Assembly (NCBI GenBank): GCA_019055375.1
Contig: JAHQIW010007046.1
Coordinates: 62,001-126,000, forward strand
DNA: 64,000 nucleotides
Direction: 5' to 3'
Source of the DNA: Parelaphostrongylus tenuis
Lineage: Eukaryota; Nematoda; Chromadorea; Rhabditida; Metastrongylidae
Of the stretch, positions 49,615 through 59,675 are shown in pieces (the stretch's first letter is position 1; the number at the start of each line of letters is the position of its first letter). The notes under the pieces were generated by a model, which saw only the letters and a program-made list of their open reading frames with translations, had not been told where the DNA came from and did no database searches. Position numbers and translations under genes: made by a program.

Positions 49615-50210
49615 CGTGTTTTTGTTCACCACTCAGTTCTCTTAGTTATACAAAAGTTTTTTCATACATCAATAGCTTCTAATGATGTATGAGAGAAAGA
49701 GAGTAAAATTTTCCATCAGTTCATTCTATTATCCCAACTAGACATTCAAAATCTTATTTCTTTCATTTTCATGGAAAACTTAATTTTATTACCTGCTCCA
49801 TTATTATGCAAATTTTCTCTTCATCTAAATGCTGCTAAAATATGCAAAACTAACTCGCAACTATACTTAATGTGAACTGTTTCAGCGCATGATCTACTCT
49901 TACTGTATGGTTCATATACAGTAAATGAAATGCATTGATCAAATCAAAAAAAGAAGCCTACTTAAGTAGCTCCATTTGTTGAAAAAATCTGTTTCAACTA
50001 TCGATAAGTATTTGCAGTAGAAGTACGAAACCATTTAAGCTGTGTCTTGTAGTCGAAAAGACCTCTAATAGGGTTTCGTTTCCTGTGATTTTGGGGCATA
50101 TTAATAAATTTGTACATTTATTGCAACAAATCGATGATTCATCCAGCGCAGATGTTGTGGCAGACATCTTCCAAAAAAAAAAACTATTTTGTTCAGATAA
50201 TAATGTAGAA

Positions 50211-50507
50211 GAGCGCACGTGGCGCAGTGGTTAGAGGTGCTCTGCGTCGCACACGAGGTCAATGGTTCGATCTCGCGCTCATGGCTCACCAAGCCATCCA
50301 TCCCTCCGGGGTCGGTAAATTGGTACCAGACAGGTCTCAGACTTGTCCGGGAGGATAAGCAGCACTGACTCGGTCCAGCGGGAGGCCACCGCGAGTCATT
50401 GTAAAGGCCAGATATGCATTCAATCACCTCAAACGAAGTTAAAAATTGAAGTCGAATGCATGGCGCATCCCTCAGGGATTGATCAACGCCGAGAGCTTTA
50501 TCCTTTT
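50211..50507 (+). mobile_element. tRNA-derived SINE (family A), full length with target-site duplication
   Basis: 297 bp flanked by the 13-bp direct repeat TAATAATGTAGAA (50198-50210 and 50508-50520). A box TGGCGCAGTGG at 50220-50230 fits the Pol III consensus; B box GGTTCGATCTC at 50264-50274 is close. The body (GGGGTCGGTAAATTGG, TGACTCGGTCCAGCGGGAGG) ends in GAGAGCTTTATCCTTTTT. Duplication plus Pol III boxes show RNA-mediated insertion using a LINE machinery; RTE elements are the obvious candidates here. Confidence 0.92.
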
Positions 50508-50721
50508 TAATAATGTAGAAAGAACTTTTTGGAAAGAATCCACTTTGTCAAGGGGTCCGTTGCAAGCGAACAAACCGACTAGCAAAGAAACAGTCCCTTT
50601 CAGTAAAAACACAGAGGTCACTACCTTGCTTTATAACTGAAGCTCATCACGGGGGTACATTCTTTTATTACAGGAGATAATAAATCAATGCAATAACTTC
50701 GGTTGATTGTAATTTATCACC

Positions 50722-50888
50722 CCTAACTCTCTCCGGCAGTCAACAACTCGCCCTATGGGACGCTACAACCAGGCTATCCTCGAGATTGCAGGGAGACTCG
50801 CTCAACCAATATTCTACGACGGTCAAGAACAAGACGAAAAACGATTCGAATGCTAGAAATACCGGAATCTGCACACTGAAAAAAAACG
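50722..50888 (+). repeat. Interspersed repeat family F, 3' part
   Basis: AACTCTCTCCGGCAGTCAAC, CCCTATGGGACGCTACAACC, GGCTATCCTCGAGATTGCAG, GAGACTCGCTCAACCAATAT, GAAAAACGATTCGAATGCTA: the distal two thirds of the family seen at 15316 and 23378. Confidence 0.65.
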
Positions 50889-51151
50889 TTGTGAAAATGG
50901 ATCAATAATGTCTAAAGTGTGGCGTGTTTGATACCATTCTACGGATGCTGTCAATGCAATACTCAAATACATTTATTCCATTAAATTTTTGCAAATAACA
51001 TTTCCACATGGTGTATAGATTTTCACAATCAAAGATAAATTCACAACAAATAAATTCTGCAATCTCTACAATTTAAACACTTTATGTACAATTTACATCC
51101 GATATGTTTTCCATCTTATAAGGATATTACATATTTTGAGCTGATAGGTCT

Positions 51152-51201
51152 AATGATATACAGGCGCCTATTTCGTCCTATTGGAACTCATCAGTACCAC
51201 C
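51152..51201 (-). ncRNA. Hammerhead ribozyme, type I order, all core positions intact
   Basis: Minus strand 5' to 3': stem I GGTGGTA (51201-51195); core CTGATGA (51194-51188); stem II GTTC-CAATA-GGAC, 4 bp; GAAA (51174-51171); stem III ATAG-GCGC-CTGT, 4 bp; cleavage triplet GTA ending 51159; stem I return TATCATT (51158-51152), 7 bp including three G-U. Every invariant nucleotide of the natural hammerhead is present. Expected product: self-cleavage 3' of 51159. Known relatives sit in Penelope-like elements, retrozymes and other repeats. Confidence 0.85.
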
Positions 51202-51231
51202 TCCCCTCGATGTAGCCAATCTCGTGAAAGT

Positions 51232-51252
51232 CAAGGTCAAGGTCAAGGTCAT
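51232..51252 (+). repeat. Short AAGGTC tandem repeat
   Basis: Three to four CAAGGT units in a row next to the hammerhead-bearing segment. Confidence 0.8.
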
Positions 51253-51881
51253 ATTCCCTTCTTAATTTTCGCTACAAATATTTCACACTTTCATTTTCCA
51301 TGAGTGATATTAAGCCAGTCAAACTGGAGATGCTTACTCCATCGATGCTTCCAGCAATCACTCATTAACGGAAATGATGTGGGCGCACAGTTTGGTATCG
51401 AACTCAGTCGATTTGGAGCTACAATCGAAACTACGGCGTTTTAACTTTTCATTATTGCTTTTTTCGAAGGAGGGTGCCATAAAAACAGTCACAAAGATGC
51501 TGAGAATTGAATAAAACTCGGATGAATTTGAACCTTTCTTCACTCTTACTTGATGTGTACCACACCTATCATGATTCTTGATTTACATTTCTCTGAACCA
51601 TTTTTTACTTTGTGACTATCAGCAATTATCTCTTGACTTAAACGACCTGAAGAGTACAAATATTTGTTACGCCTGCTGATTGCATCTTAATTGAATTTTT
51701 GCTGCTCTTTTGAGCAACAACTATAGCGTCTATTTGTGTGCCTTTTAAATCAATTCAATAACATGATTCTTAACAGTGTGGCTACAGTCTCTATCCTCAG
51801 GGAATCAAACGTGGAGGTAACGGCATTAAATTCAGTTACTCTGTTTTTTCCTTGTTAAGCCCCGCAGTTCCCCAAGCCTGG

Positions 51882-52442
51882 GCTTGGGGAACGTTTAAGA
51901 ACATCGAAGACGTAGTGAAGAGGACAAAAAACATCCGACTCCGTGCCCACCTTTTCGACTCGACAATTATCCCTGCCCTAACGTATGCAGCAGAAACCTG
52001 GTCGCTACGTAAGCAGGATGAAAGATCACTTGCCGTTATCGAACGCGCAGTCGAAAGATCGATGCTAGGAGTATCCCGTATCTCGCAAATGAGAGAAAGG
52101 ATCCGAAGTTCCGATCTACGTCAACGATCGAAAATCAGAGACGCCGTTCTACACGCCAGGATATCGAAAATAAGGTGAGCCGGACACGTGATGCGCTTCA
52201 ACGACAAACGATGGACGACAGCCGTTACCGACTGGATTCCTCGGGACGTTAAGCGCTCTAAAGGAAGACCACTGACCCGTTGGTCCGATTTCTTCACGAA
52301 AGCGATGGAAGAAAGACATGATGCTCAGCGAATCCCTAGAGCGAGGAGGACCCACTGGGCTACTCTTGCACGCGATAGGGAAAAATGGAAGAGTTGCTGG
52401 TACCCGCTCGAGTCACTCGACGATCAACGGGACGACAGGTGA
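51882..52442 (+). pseudogene. RTE-type retrotransposon, 3' end of ORF (5'-truncated)
   Basis: Reads AWGTFKNIEDVVKRTKN, RAHLFDSTIIPALTYAAETW, VIERAVERSMLGVSRISQMR, one TGA at 52176-52178 where family members have Trp (RW-AGHVMR), then AGHVMRFNDKRWTTAVTDWI, DVKRSKGRPLTRWSDFF and WATLARDREKWKSCWYPLES, ending TGA at 52440. This is the C-terminal region of the RTE polyprotein. 5' truncation is normal for target-primed reverse transcription. A single nonsense change suggests a young copy. It belongs to a different subfamily from 28317 and to the same one as 61100. Confidence 0.88.
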
Positions 52443-53159
52443 TACAGGTGAAGCCCTGCAGTAGACTCCGCGCTTTAACCATATCCGTCAATTTTTGGGT
52501 TGATGCAAAAGTAATGACGATTCAAATATTTTATTTGCCATTTGATACTAAATAATTTTTTACATTATTATGTTTCTGTTATACGTCATTTCACTGCGTA
52601 TTTCTCGTTTCATGCTTTGTTTCTAATCACGCTCTACTTGCTGCTTATTTTATGCTTATTTTAGAATATAGAAGGAACCAGTATCAGCAACGGATTTGGG
52701 CTTGAAACAGTCAAGGAGCCCACAGGGCAGTGTTGAAAATGTTTTGTTAACGAGAAGCACGCTAACAATAGATGAATCGCAGTCACTTTTGCACGAACCT
52801 TATCAGTAGTTACGTGAAAAGCAACCAACCAAGCTGATATTCTAAAGAAGACATGAGAGTGAGGACTTATAGATAGTCCAAGTAACAGGATATTCTGATA
52901 ACATATTTTGGGCATTTTTTAAGGACTGACATGGCATTTACATAGAACTAGGCACGATTTCGCCTTTCCAGTCTTATTCGTAACACTGTGCTTTCGGCTT
53001 AGCCGATCCATTGAGAGCGATATATCGCCCACTTATGAAGCAATTGATGCCAAGTTGCTTCGAATCACCGCATGTCGAATAACAAGGCCCCCAACATTGG
53101 ACTGACCATAGTCGAGCCCTTATGATTAGTAGAATGCATTATTCCTTTGCTTTCAATAT
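52443..53159. other. No gene seen
   Basis: RTE 3' flank followed by AT-rich sequence; no exon or repeat could be supported. Confidence 0.45.
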
Positions 53160-53345
53160 AATTTGGCGTTGATTCCCTTATAAGTAGGGAGAATGTTCTC
53201 TGCAGGGGATTGGCCAAACCGAAAGACACCGTGCTAATGACGAACCTAAGAGCCGAAACACGCGTCTAGTACTGTATAAGTGCCATACCAAACCTCATAA
53301 GAGTCTCAGAAGATGTTATTAGATTACCAGATCATTAATGTGTCT
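53160..53345 (+). mobile_element. Single right-arm copy of the 11865-12368 element
   Basis: TTTGGCGTTGATTCCCTTAT, AGTAGGGAGAATG, GGATTGGCCAAACCGAAAGA, AGTGCCATACCAAACCTCAT parallel 12180-12345 in order. Confidence 0.65.
53231..53272 (+). ncRNA. Hammerhead motif, decayed
   Basis: GTGCTA, a damaged core (ATGACGA preceded by A instead of CTG), AACCTAAGAGCC, GAAA (53255-53258), CACGCGT, site GTC, TAGTAC. Stem I GTGCTA/TAGTAC pairs at most positions. Inactive by expectation. Confidence 0.4.
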
Positions 53346-54734
53346 GGTTGAGATCTACATAATATATAAACAGTCGAAAGTAAAGGTCAAACAATAGAAC
53401 TAAAAAAATTTGTAGCAAAAGTCACTAGCTTTTGAAACTATCAATTATTAGATCCTTTAAATCATTCAATTTCCAATCACATCAGCAAATCCTCGTCATC
53501 ATATAGAACGCAAAGGTACAAGAAAATATGTGTGAACGCCGTAATTTGTGCACCAAAAAGTTTTTTCACCTCACGCAAGAGTTGAGTTTGCTCCAAGAAA
53601 TATGAAAGCTTTATAGAAAAGCGTGGATAAGAAGCATTAAGAAACGCAACACGATTAGACGATCATAAATGCGACGAGGGATAAAAAATCAGACTTCATC
53701 TCGTAGATGTTAAGAAAGACATTTGCTCAAAATAGTAACTGGATGGAAAACGCACTTATGCTTGATACGGGCAAATTACTTATATTGGTTTATTGTGACA
53801 AAAATAAGAAGACTGAGTAAAATTATAAAAGACCGCCTATCCATAAATTTCGGTATCAATGATTCGTATGTGTAATTCTTGAGGACTTTCTTGATCAGCA
53901 GATGCGAGGTTGGTAGTAGTAGTAACAGTAAAACAGTAGCAGTGTGATGACTGAAGCATCGGCGACAATACCTTTGTCAGAACCTGGACGTATGTTGTAT
54001 TTGAATAAGTAAAAATTTTTTCGAATAAGTAAAGCTTATATGTAACTTCATGTCCTGCTCTGCTTATCAATTTCTGCAGGGCAGATTTGTGTAACAGTGG
54101 AGCAGCGATAGATCGTGGGTGGACAATGTGGTACACATATTTCTATTCAAACATCGAGGACGTGAACTGACAGCATAAAAGCAGTCGGTTCAAGTCTATT
54201 TTAGGAACAGCGTAGGGAAGGTTTTTTTTTCTTAATAATAATTACACCAAGGTGTAAAAGTCGGTCTACTTGGTTTATCGCAGTTTGATAGTGGACATAT
54301 GAAGTGTGTAAAGTTGGTGAAGCTGCTCTGAGACCCATCATCGTAGTGCGCGGCGGTGCTTCTGTCACATCAGCCCCAGATCTTCTTCTTTCTCAAAAGT
54401 TATAACATTCCCTGTTTTTCTGTTTATTATTGCTTCGCATTCTACTCACTTCTAGTCACGTATGGAGCGTCATATCTGCCCAATTTCATTAGCAATTTTT
54501 TGGATAATAGACGCAAGTAAACAAGGAAAATAAATAGGTTCAAAAGTTGTGTGTTGAGATCTGTTAATCATTTAGAATACATGCGACAAAAGGCGTTTTT
54601 TGAATAATATTCTTAGTTTTGAAATTACTTTAGTTCTTCCAGGCTATCAACCAGTGTCTGAGTGTCAGCTTTACACCACCATCTCTGATAACCATCAAAG
54701 GGGTAATTGAGAGAGACCAACTATTTTGAAAGTT
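53346..54734. other. No gene seen
   Basis: AT-rich. Minus-strand frames up to about 99 codons near 53.9 kb have no splice or family support. Confidence 0.45.
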
Positions 54735-54790
54735 CCTTTCATTATTATTTGAACCAACTTGTCATGCGGTCTGGTAAGGGCTCTTGTACA

Positions 54791-54833
54791 GCCCGATGCA
54801 CGTGTTTCGTCCTTGCAGACTCGTCAGTCGGGC
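54791..54833 (-). ncRNA. Hammerhead ribozyme motif, family D left arm
   Basis: Minus strand: stem I GCCCGA pairing perfectly with TCGGGC; core CTGACGA; stem II GTCT-GCAA-GGAC with a GNRA tetraloop; GAAA (54808-54805); ACACGTGC, where the usual U16.1 is C, then A and the stem I return. One change from the right-arm copy at the cleavage triplet (GCA, not GTA) probably prevents cleavage. Confidence 0.7.
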
Positions 54834-55231
54834 AGAACCCGTCGTCTTTCGATATTTTTATAGTCTGTTCTCTCGGGAGCTCTGCTCCCTTATAGAGAGT
54901 CATCGAAGACGAACGTTTTACACTCTACGTCAAGCGAAATTTTCACCTAACACAGAGTGCTTTCGCACTCGATTGCTCGTTGGCTGGTATTTTTATCATT
55001 ATCATACCTTTCTTTCGAGTGCTTTATTGAGACCACGCTCAAATTTCATTAGATCCTTTCACTATTACTTAAGGCAACTTGTCATGTGGTCTGGTAAGGG
55101 CTGTTGTACAGCCCGATACACGTGTTTCGCTTGATATAGAGTGTAAAACGTTCGTCTTCGATGACTTTCTATGAGGGAGTAGAGCTCGCGAGAGATTTGA
55201 TCATAAAAATATCGAAAGACGACGGGTTCTG

Positions 55232-55272
55232 CCTGACTGACGAGTCTGTAAGGACGAAACACGTGTATCGGA
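55232..55272 (+). ncRNA. Hammerhead ribozyme, family D right arm, core intact
   Basis: Stem I CCTGA (55232-55236) with TCGG (55268-55271), 4 bp including one G-U; core CTGACGA 55237-55243; stem II GTCT-GTAA-GGAC (4 bp, GNRA loop); GAAA 55256-55259; stem III ACACGTGT (very short, 2-4 bp); triplet GTA with cleavage after 55267. Short stem III is typical of the minimal hammerheads in Penelope-like elements, which may act as dimers. Confidence 0.8.
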
Positions 55273-55664
55273 ATGTACAAGAGCCCTTACTAGACCACAT
55301 GACAAGTTGGCTCAAATAATAATGAAAGGATCTATTGAAATTTGAGCGTGGCTTTAATAAAGCACTCGAAATAAAGGCATAATATTTTGAAAGTATCTAG
55401 AACATAGATCCCGAAAGGGTGACGAATCAAAGCAATAGTAAAGAAAATGCTAGAGGTTTTGGATTTGAATAAATCATTATCTAAGAAGAGAGCTTGCCTA
55501 TTGCGCTGCGATAACGAACCATAGTGTGGAGCTCTGTACCAATTTGAAGTTGAGTGTACCCACCAATAAAATCAACGGTTTGCTCAGAAAGTGATCGGTC
55601 GGTCTTACTTTGATCACTCAGCCCTCAAGGATCTAAATGCTACTGGCTTACCTATTTGAATACT

Positions 55665-55925
55665 TTAGTAACTCTTCTCGGTGGCAGTATAAATGTCAGC
55701 AAACTTTCCATTCTTTTCAATTTTCATTCTTTTCTCTCTCACGTAGTCGCCGTCAGTGATGGTGATTTGCTTCGAAAAAGGTGATGGCTGAGTCTTACAT
55801 GCCGTTTTCTTAAAAATTTTTCCCAGATTCGAATGCAGATTGTTAACATTAGCCAGAAAAACGAACACATATTGTTCGGGTGATCGTCCATGAAAACACT
55901 TGCATTCTTTTGGAGTCTGTTCCAC
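55665..55925 (-). CDS. Candidate exon or small ORF, unknown product
   Basis: Minus-strand 86-codon frame ending TAA: PKECKCFHGRSPEQYVFVFL, ANVNNLHSNLGKIFKKTACK, then KQITITDGDYVREKRMKIEK and NGKFADIYTATEKSY. The last third looks strongly coding. No family recognised; its start phase does not fit the upstream exon at 56000-56135. Confidence 0.25.
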   Translation of the reverse strand: MEQTPKECKCFHGRSPEQYVFVFLANVNNLHSNLGKIFKKTACKTQPSPFSKQITITDGDYVREKRMKIEKNGKFADIYTATEKSY

Positions 55926-55999
55926 TATTCGTTTCGCCTATCTCTCATCTGTTTTTTCTTTCATTACACAACTATCTGTGCTTCGCTATCGGTGCATAC

Positions 56000-56748
56000 C
56001 CGCTCAAATTTCGCAAAGATGATAAGTTTCTTAGGTTTGAGCTGCTTATTTCTGCCAGAGAGTGTAAGTGCGAGTCAAAAGTTTGAAAGATGTTGTCAAG
56101 GAATTTGTAGGCGGATTGCAGAGATCTAGACGTGGCTGAAGCATAGCTTACGTCTGTGCTGGATAACAAAGCATTGGAGAAACTGTTGAATCAAATAAGT
56201 AAGTGTAGAGTTTCACGTCTGCTAGTTGATCTGTGAATTTCTGAGAGATTCGAATGTGGCCCATGTGCTTTTCATTTACTTCCTACTTCCTTCTTGCAGG
56301 CCTTAATAAAGTTCGGAAGAGATATTAGCATCACATCTGATATGATGACGCTTCATACACGCACAGAAAAACTACACCATGTGCATTGAAGTGCATGTTT
56401 CCGCATTCAACTTTGCCGCAAGCAACAATGTTTTGTATTGATACATCGACTTGTACAACATATAACATCGTCTATCTTGTCTATGAAATGCTATCTTTAC
56501 ACTCAGTGATTCAAAAAACATCTTAGGACAGGTTTTTTCGATGGACATCGAGCTTATCGGCAGGGTAGAGGTGTAGTACGAAACGATTGCCGTAATAAAT
56601 TTGGCCGTAGTCGTGCATATGTTAAGGAGAATTGTTAGCTCTAGCGCTGAGTTTTTGTTACCTCGTGTCGAGAATTGGGTCCAGATGTGGAGCCAAATAG
56701 CTCGCATCTCACTCAAATCGCTAACAGTGTAAAGGTTACTGTAGTTAT
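56000..56748 (-). CDS. Candidate two-exon gene fragment, unknown product
   Basis: Minus-strand exons 56748-56662 (acceptor GTTACAG, donor GAG|GTAACA) and 56135-56000 (acceptor GCTTCAG, donor CGG|GTATGC) join in phase: NYSNLYTVSDLSEMRAIWLH, IWTQFSTR-A-TSRSLQSAYKFL, DNIFQTFDSHLHSLAEISSS, NLRNLSSLRNLSG. Both exons have good splice sites and the phases agree (1 to 2), but neither end of the gene was found and the sequence is not recognised. Confidence 0.3.
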
Positions 56749-57710
56749 CTGTAACACTTATGTTTACTAAGCAGTATGCAACCAATTCATGCCAGAGTAG
56801 AGTAAAGTAAACTCAAAAAGAGCAGGGTTTAAATAAAAAATTACGTCTCGTCATATGGCCATCACATTTGCACAGTATTGATTTCAGTAGTCTCTATTCG
56901 ATACCTCATCTGGCGCCTATCGTCCACGAAGGTTTTAAATATTCAATATGATATATATAAATATATTCGCGTGTAGGTTTGGGTGCTCGAGGGTTTGCGC
57001 ACTCTTCACCAATATCATGCAATTGTGCTTGGGACAATTTCCTCAGAATCGAGGCACAACTATCCCATGGCCTTCGCTGTAGATGGGAGACAGTGAGGTT
57101 TTCTCGTACTAGCTGAGTAATGATTTCTTGTCTGAAGAGATGAGAGATTTGACGAGATCGAATTAAGGTGAATCTACATCGGCCGTGTAGTGAAGCGTAT
57201 CATGACCACTGTGACACTAGATTCCCTCAGTGAGTAATATCGCGGTAGCAAGCTCAAATGTGAAAAATTGGCTTTTGCGCAATCGAACGGTAGATCAATC
57301 CCTGCCATTCTGCCCAAGCATAGCAAAAGCTTTTCTATTTTGTGGAGTTAAGAAATAAGCTCTTATAAATTTGTTTGACGAACCGCTTTAACACTTTTGA
57401 ACAGATCTACTAGTTCATACTGAGATTTGAAATTTGAAAAGTCTTTATCAATTACACTACAATGGTACAAAAAAGGCTTTGCACGATTTTTCTATTTTCC
57501 ATTAGAACTGTTGAATAAACTTTCACGACAGGTTTTTCTTTCAAATTAACGACTCTTAATTCCAAATGAATATATATTATGCGCTCCTTCGTTGAACAAG
57601 GTCCACGTCACAAAATGATAAAAATCCTTTAGTTATGGCATCTGTGAAGCTTACTTTACTCTCGATTACCTATGTTAATCGATGAGATCAGAAGACGTGA
57701 TCGAAGAGTA

Positions 57711-57990
57711 TATGGCGCAGTGGCTAGAGTTGCTTTGCCTCGCTCACAAGGGCGCTGTATCAATCTCGCGTTCATAGCTTACCAAGTCATCCATCCTTCC
57801 GTGCTCGGTGAAATGCTATCAGACTTATCTCAGACTCGTTCAGGAGGATAGGCAGCACTGATTCGATACAGCGGGAGGCCAACGCGAATTATTGTAAAGG
57901 CCACATTCGATCACCTCATACGAAACTCAAAGTCGAATGCATGGCGCTCACTTCAGATATTGATCAAAGCCTAGAGTTCTATCCTTTTAT
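57711..57990 (+). mobile_element. tRNA-derived SINE (family A)
   Basis: TATGGCGCAGTGGCTAGAGT, CTTTGCCTCGCTCACAAGG, B box replaced by TATCAATCTCG, CAGCACTGATTCGATACAGC, GGGAGGCCAACGCGAATTAT, CAAAGCCTAGAGTTCTATCC. Contains a small deletion near the ATTCAATCACC block. Confidence 0.75.
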
Positions 57991-59454
57991 TCTCCTTACC
58001 TTTGTTGATGTCTGATTAGCTGCCAAAATCGGTGAGCTTGTATGCTCACTGACAAGCAAATGGTCTTAATAAATGCATTTTCGAACCCTCATAAATAAAT
58101 TGGCTTAAATCCCTTATTACGTCTGTATAAAGGTGAATGAGAATACTTGTGGTGACCAGTCCTCCAAAAATTTGGGCTGCACACCTTCCCTATAAAGGCC
58201 CAGCCAACTATGTCTAAGTATCTGCCTCCAGTTTTACCGACCAATTCAGGATTGCCTAAAGTGCTGGTCAAAGTGCAAAATCGAAAAAGCATGCTCTAGT
58301 TTCCAAAAACCCTACCGTGAGCTTACTAAGAAAAAGATGAGTATCAAAAAGCTGCTAGTACTAGCTCAAGCTAGGTTTCCTAAGTCTTGTGAGAATACGT
58401 CAAAAACCTAAACTTTCATTCCACGCTACGTCTTCGTCAAAACATCTACAGCAGGCTGAGATTATTCACTGAATAATGTTCATTACACTTAAGTACTATT
58501 CTTCAATTCGTGATTGAATCCGGAATCAGACTGAACCTTTGAAGTTGCCTTCATTTGAGCAATTAATGAAATAAATCGAATTTTATTGTTTTGACTATTT
58601 TCATAATCAAAAGTGGCAACATGGTGCTGCAAGCAAGACGAGCTCGAAGCATTTAGAAAGAATCTACGATTTACAAAGAAGCTGTTTATAAACATACATC
58701 TAACAAGGCCATCACTGATGACTTCAATCCCATAGATGACCGAAGCAATTCCAAAACTGTACACTGAGACCCACGTATTCTAAATGTATAGAAAAGAGAG
58801 AGCTCTGAATTCATTACCACAGTTCTGGTTATCAGTGACAAGTGACAGCTTCAAAAGCCGTGGACCAATCCCTCGTTTAGGCAGAATATTTTCACGAAGA
58901 AAATGTGTTTATTTTAAAGTGCAATATGACGAATGTTTGAGAGAAAAAGTCTTTTAGTGTATTGGCTGTTCAGAGGCTAAGGTAAACATGAGGGGCACCT
59001 ATCGATATATAGCTGTCTACAACCTGATTTTTACCTTTCTGCAACTTCTTTCCGTTGTTTGATGCGTCCTTTAGCCTAAGCATCGGCCAGACTACAAGAA
59101 GTCAGTCATGCTCATCATCGTCTTCTAGAGATCTATCCAAAGATTCGGTCCAAGTCACATCAATATCATAGCGATTATTGATTTTCTTACTTCAAGTCCA
59201 TGCATACACATCTTATTTAGGGTGGTATTCTGCGTACTTCATCAATCTACTCGTTGTGTTACATCCGTTATTCATCGAAAATTTTTTGCTTGCATTAATG
59301 CATTAATGCAAAATGCATTAAAGCATATTTTATAACATAAAGGTAATAAATAAAGGTATAATATTACAAAACTAGCCAAGAGCAATCGAGTGCCGAAAAT
59401 TGTCGATCTTCTGTTTTTCACTTGACGGCACTGTAGTGTAAATCGTTCGTCGTC
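57991..59454. other. No gene seen
   Basis: Open frames on the minus strand (58089-58292, 58489-58764) have no motif or firm splice sites. Confidence 0.45.
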
Positions 59455-59675
59455 ACTTATCATTTTACAGGGAGAGTAGGGGCTCTTGACGGATTGGCTG
59501 AAGACAAGAGACGAAAGGTTCTTCCCGACTGACGAAACTGTAAGGTCGAAACACGTGTATCGAGCTACACAAGGTCCCATTAACAGACCACTTGACAAGT
59601 TGGCTCAGTTATCAACTATGAGATATACTGAAATTTAAGTGTGGTCTTAATAAAACACTCGCAATAAGGATTTCG
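59455..59675 (+). mobile_element. Family D, single-arm copy
   Basis: Matches 55200-55385 in order (AAGACAAGAGACGAAAGGTT, the hammerhead, CATTAACAGACCACTTGACA, AGTTGGCTCAG, TGTGGTCTTAATAAAACACT). No inverted partner nearby. Confidence 0.65.
59524..59564 (+). ncRNA. Hammerhead ribozyme motif, family D solo copy
   Basis: Stem I CCCGA / TCGAG (one mismatch), core CTGACGA 59529-59535, stem II AACT-GTAA-GGTC (lowest pair lost, GNRA loop kept), GAAA 59548-59551, ACACGTGT, triplet GTA with cleavage after 59559. Conserved nucleotides intact; weakened stems. Confidence 0.65.

Larger units (their letters stand above)
49207..49650. mobile_element. Foldback element with an outward tRNA-like gene on each arm
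   Basis: Left arm 49207-49395 and right arm 49464-49650 are inverted copies (for example GGTTTGGTCGGAT against ATCCGACCAAACC, and AGTGGTGAACAAAAA against TTTTTGTTCACCACT), separated by a 68-bp spacer. Each arm holds a 72-nt tRNA-like sequence followed by five T's. The arms differ at few positions, so the element is fairly young. Confidence 0.9.
54735..55330. mobile_element. Family D foldback element with outward hammerheads on both arms
   Basis: Left arm about 54735-54945 and right arm about 55131-55330 are inverted copies: CTTTCATTATTATTTGA / TCAAATAATAATGAAAG at the ends and ACGAACGTTTTACACTCTA / TAGAGTGTAAAACGTTCGT inside. Between them is a second partial copy of the left-arm end (55010-55130, minus orientation). 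Hammerheads sit at 54791-54833 (minus) and 55232-55272 (plus). A related solo arm is at 59455-59675. Confidence 0.85.

Noticed and set aside
52149..52355. Open frames antisense to the RTE fragment
   Set aside because: Mirror frames of the retrotransposon coding strand.
55075..55131. Third hammerhead copy inside the family D element
   Set aside because: The GAAACACGTGTA half is present on the minus strand but the CTGACGA half is missing, so it is only a fragment.
56372..56785. 137-codon minus-strand open frame
   Set aside because: Only its upstream part (56662-56748) is supported, as a spliced exon; the full frame includes a probable intron and has no family resemblance.
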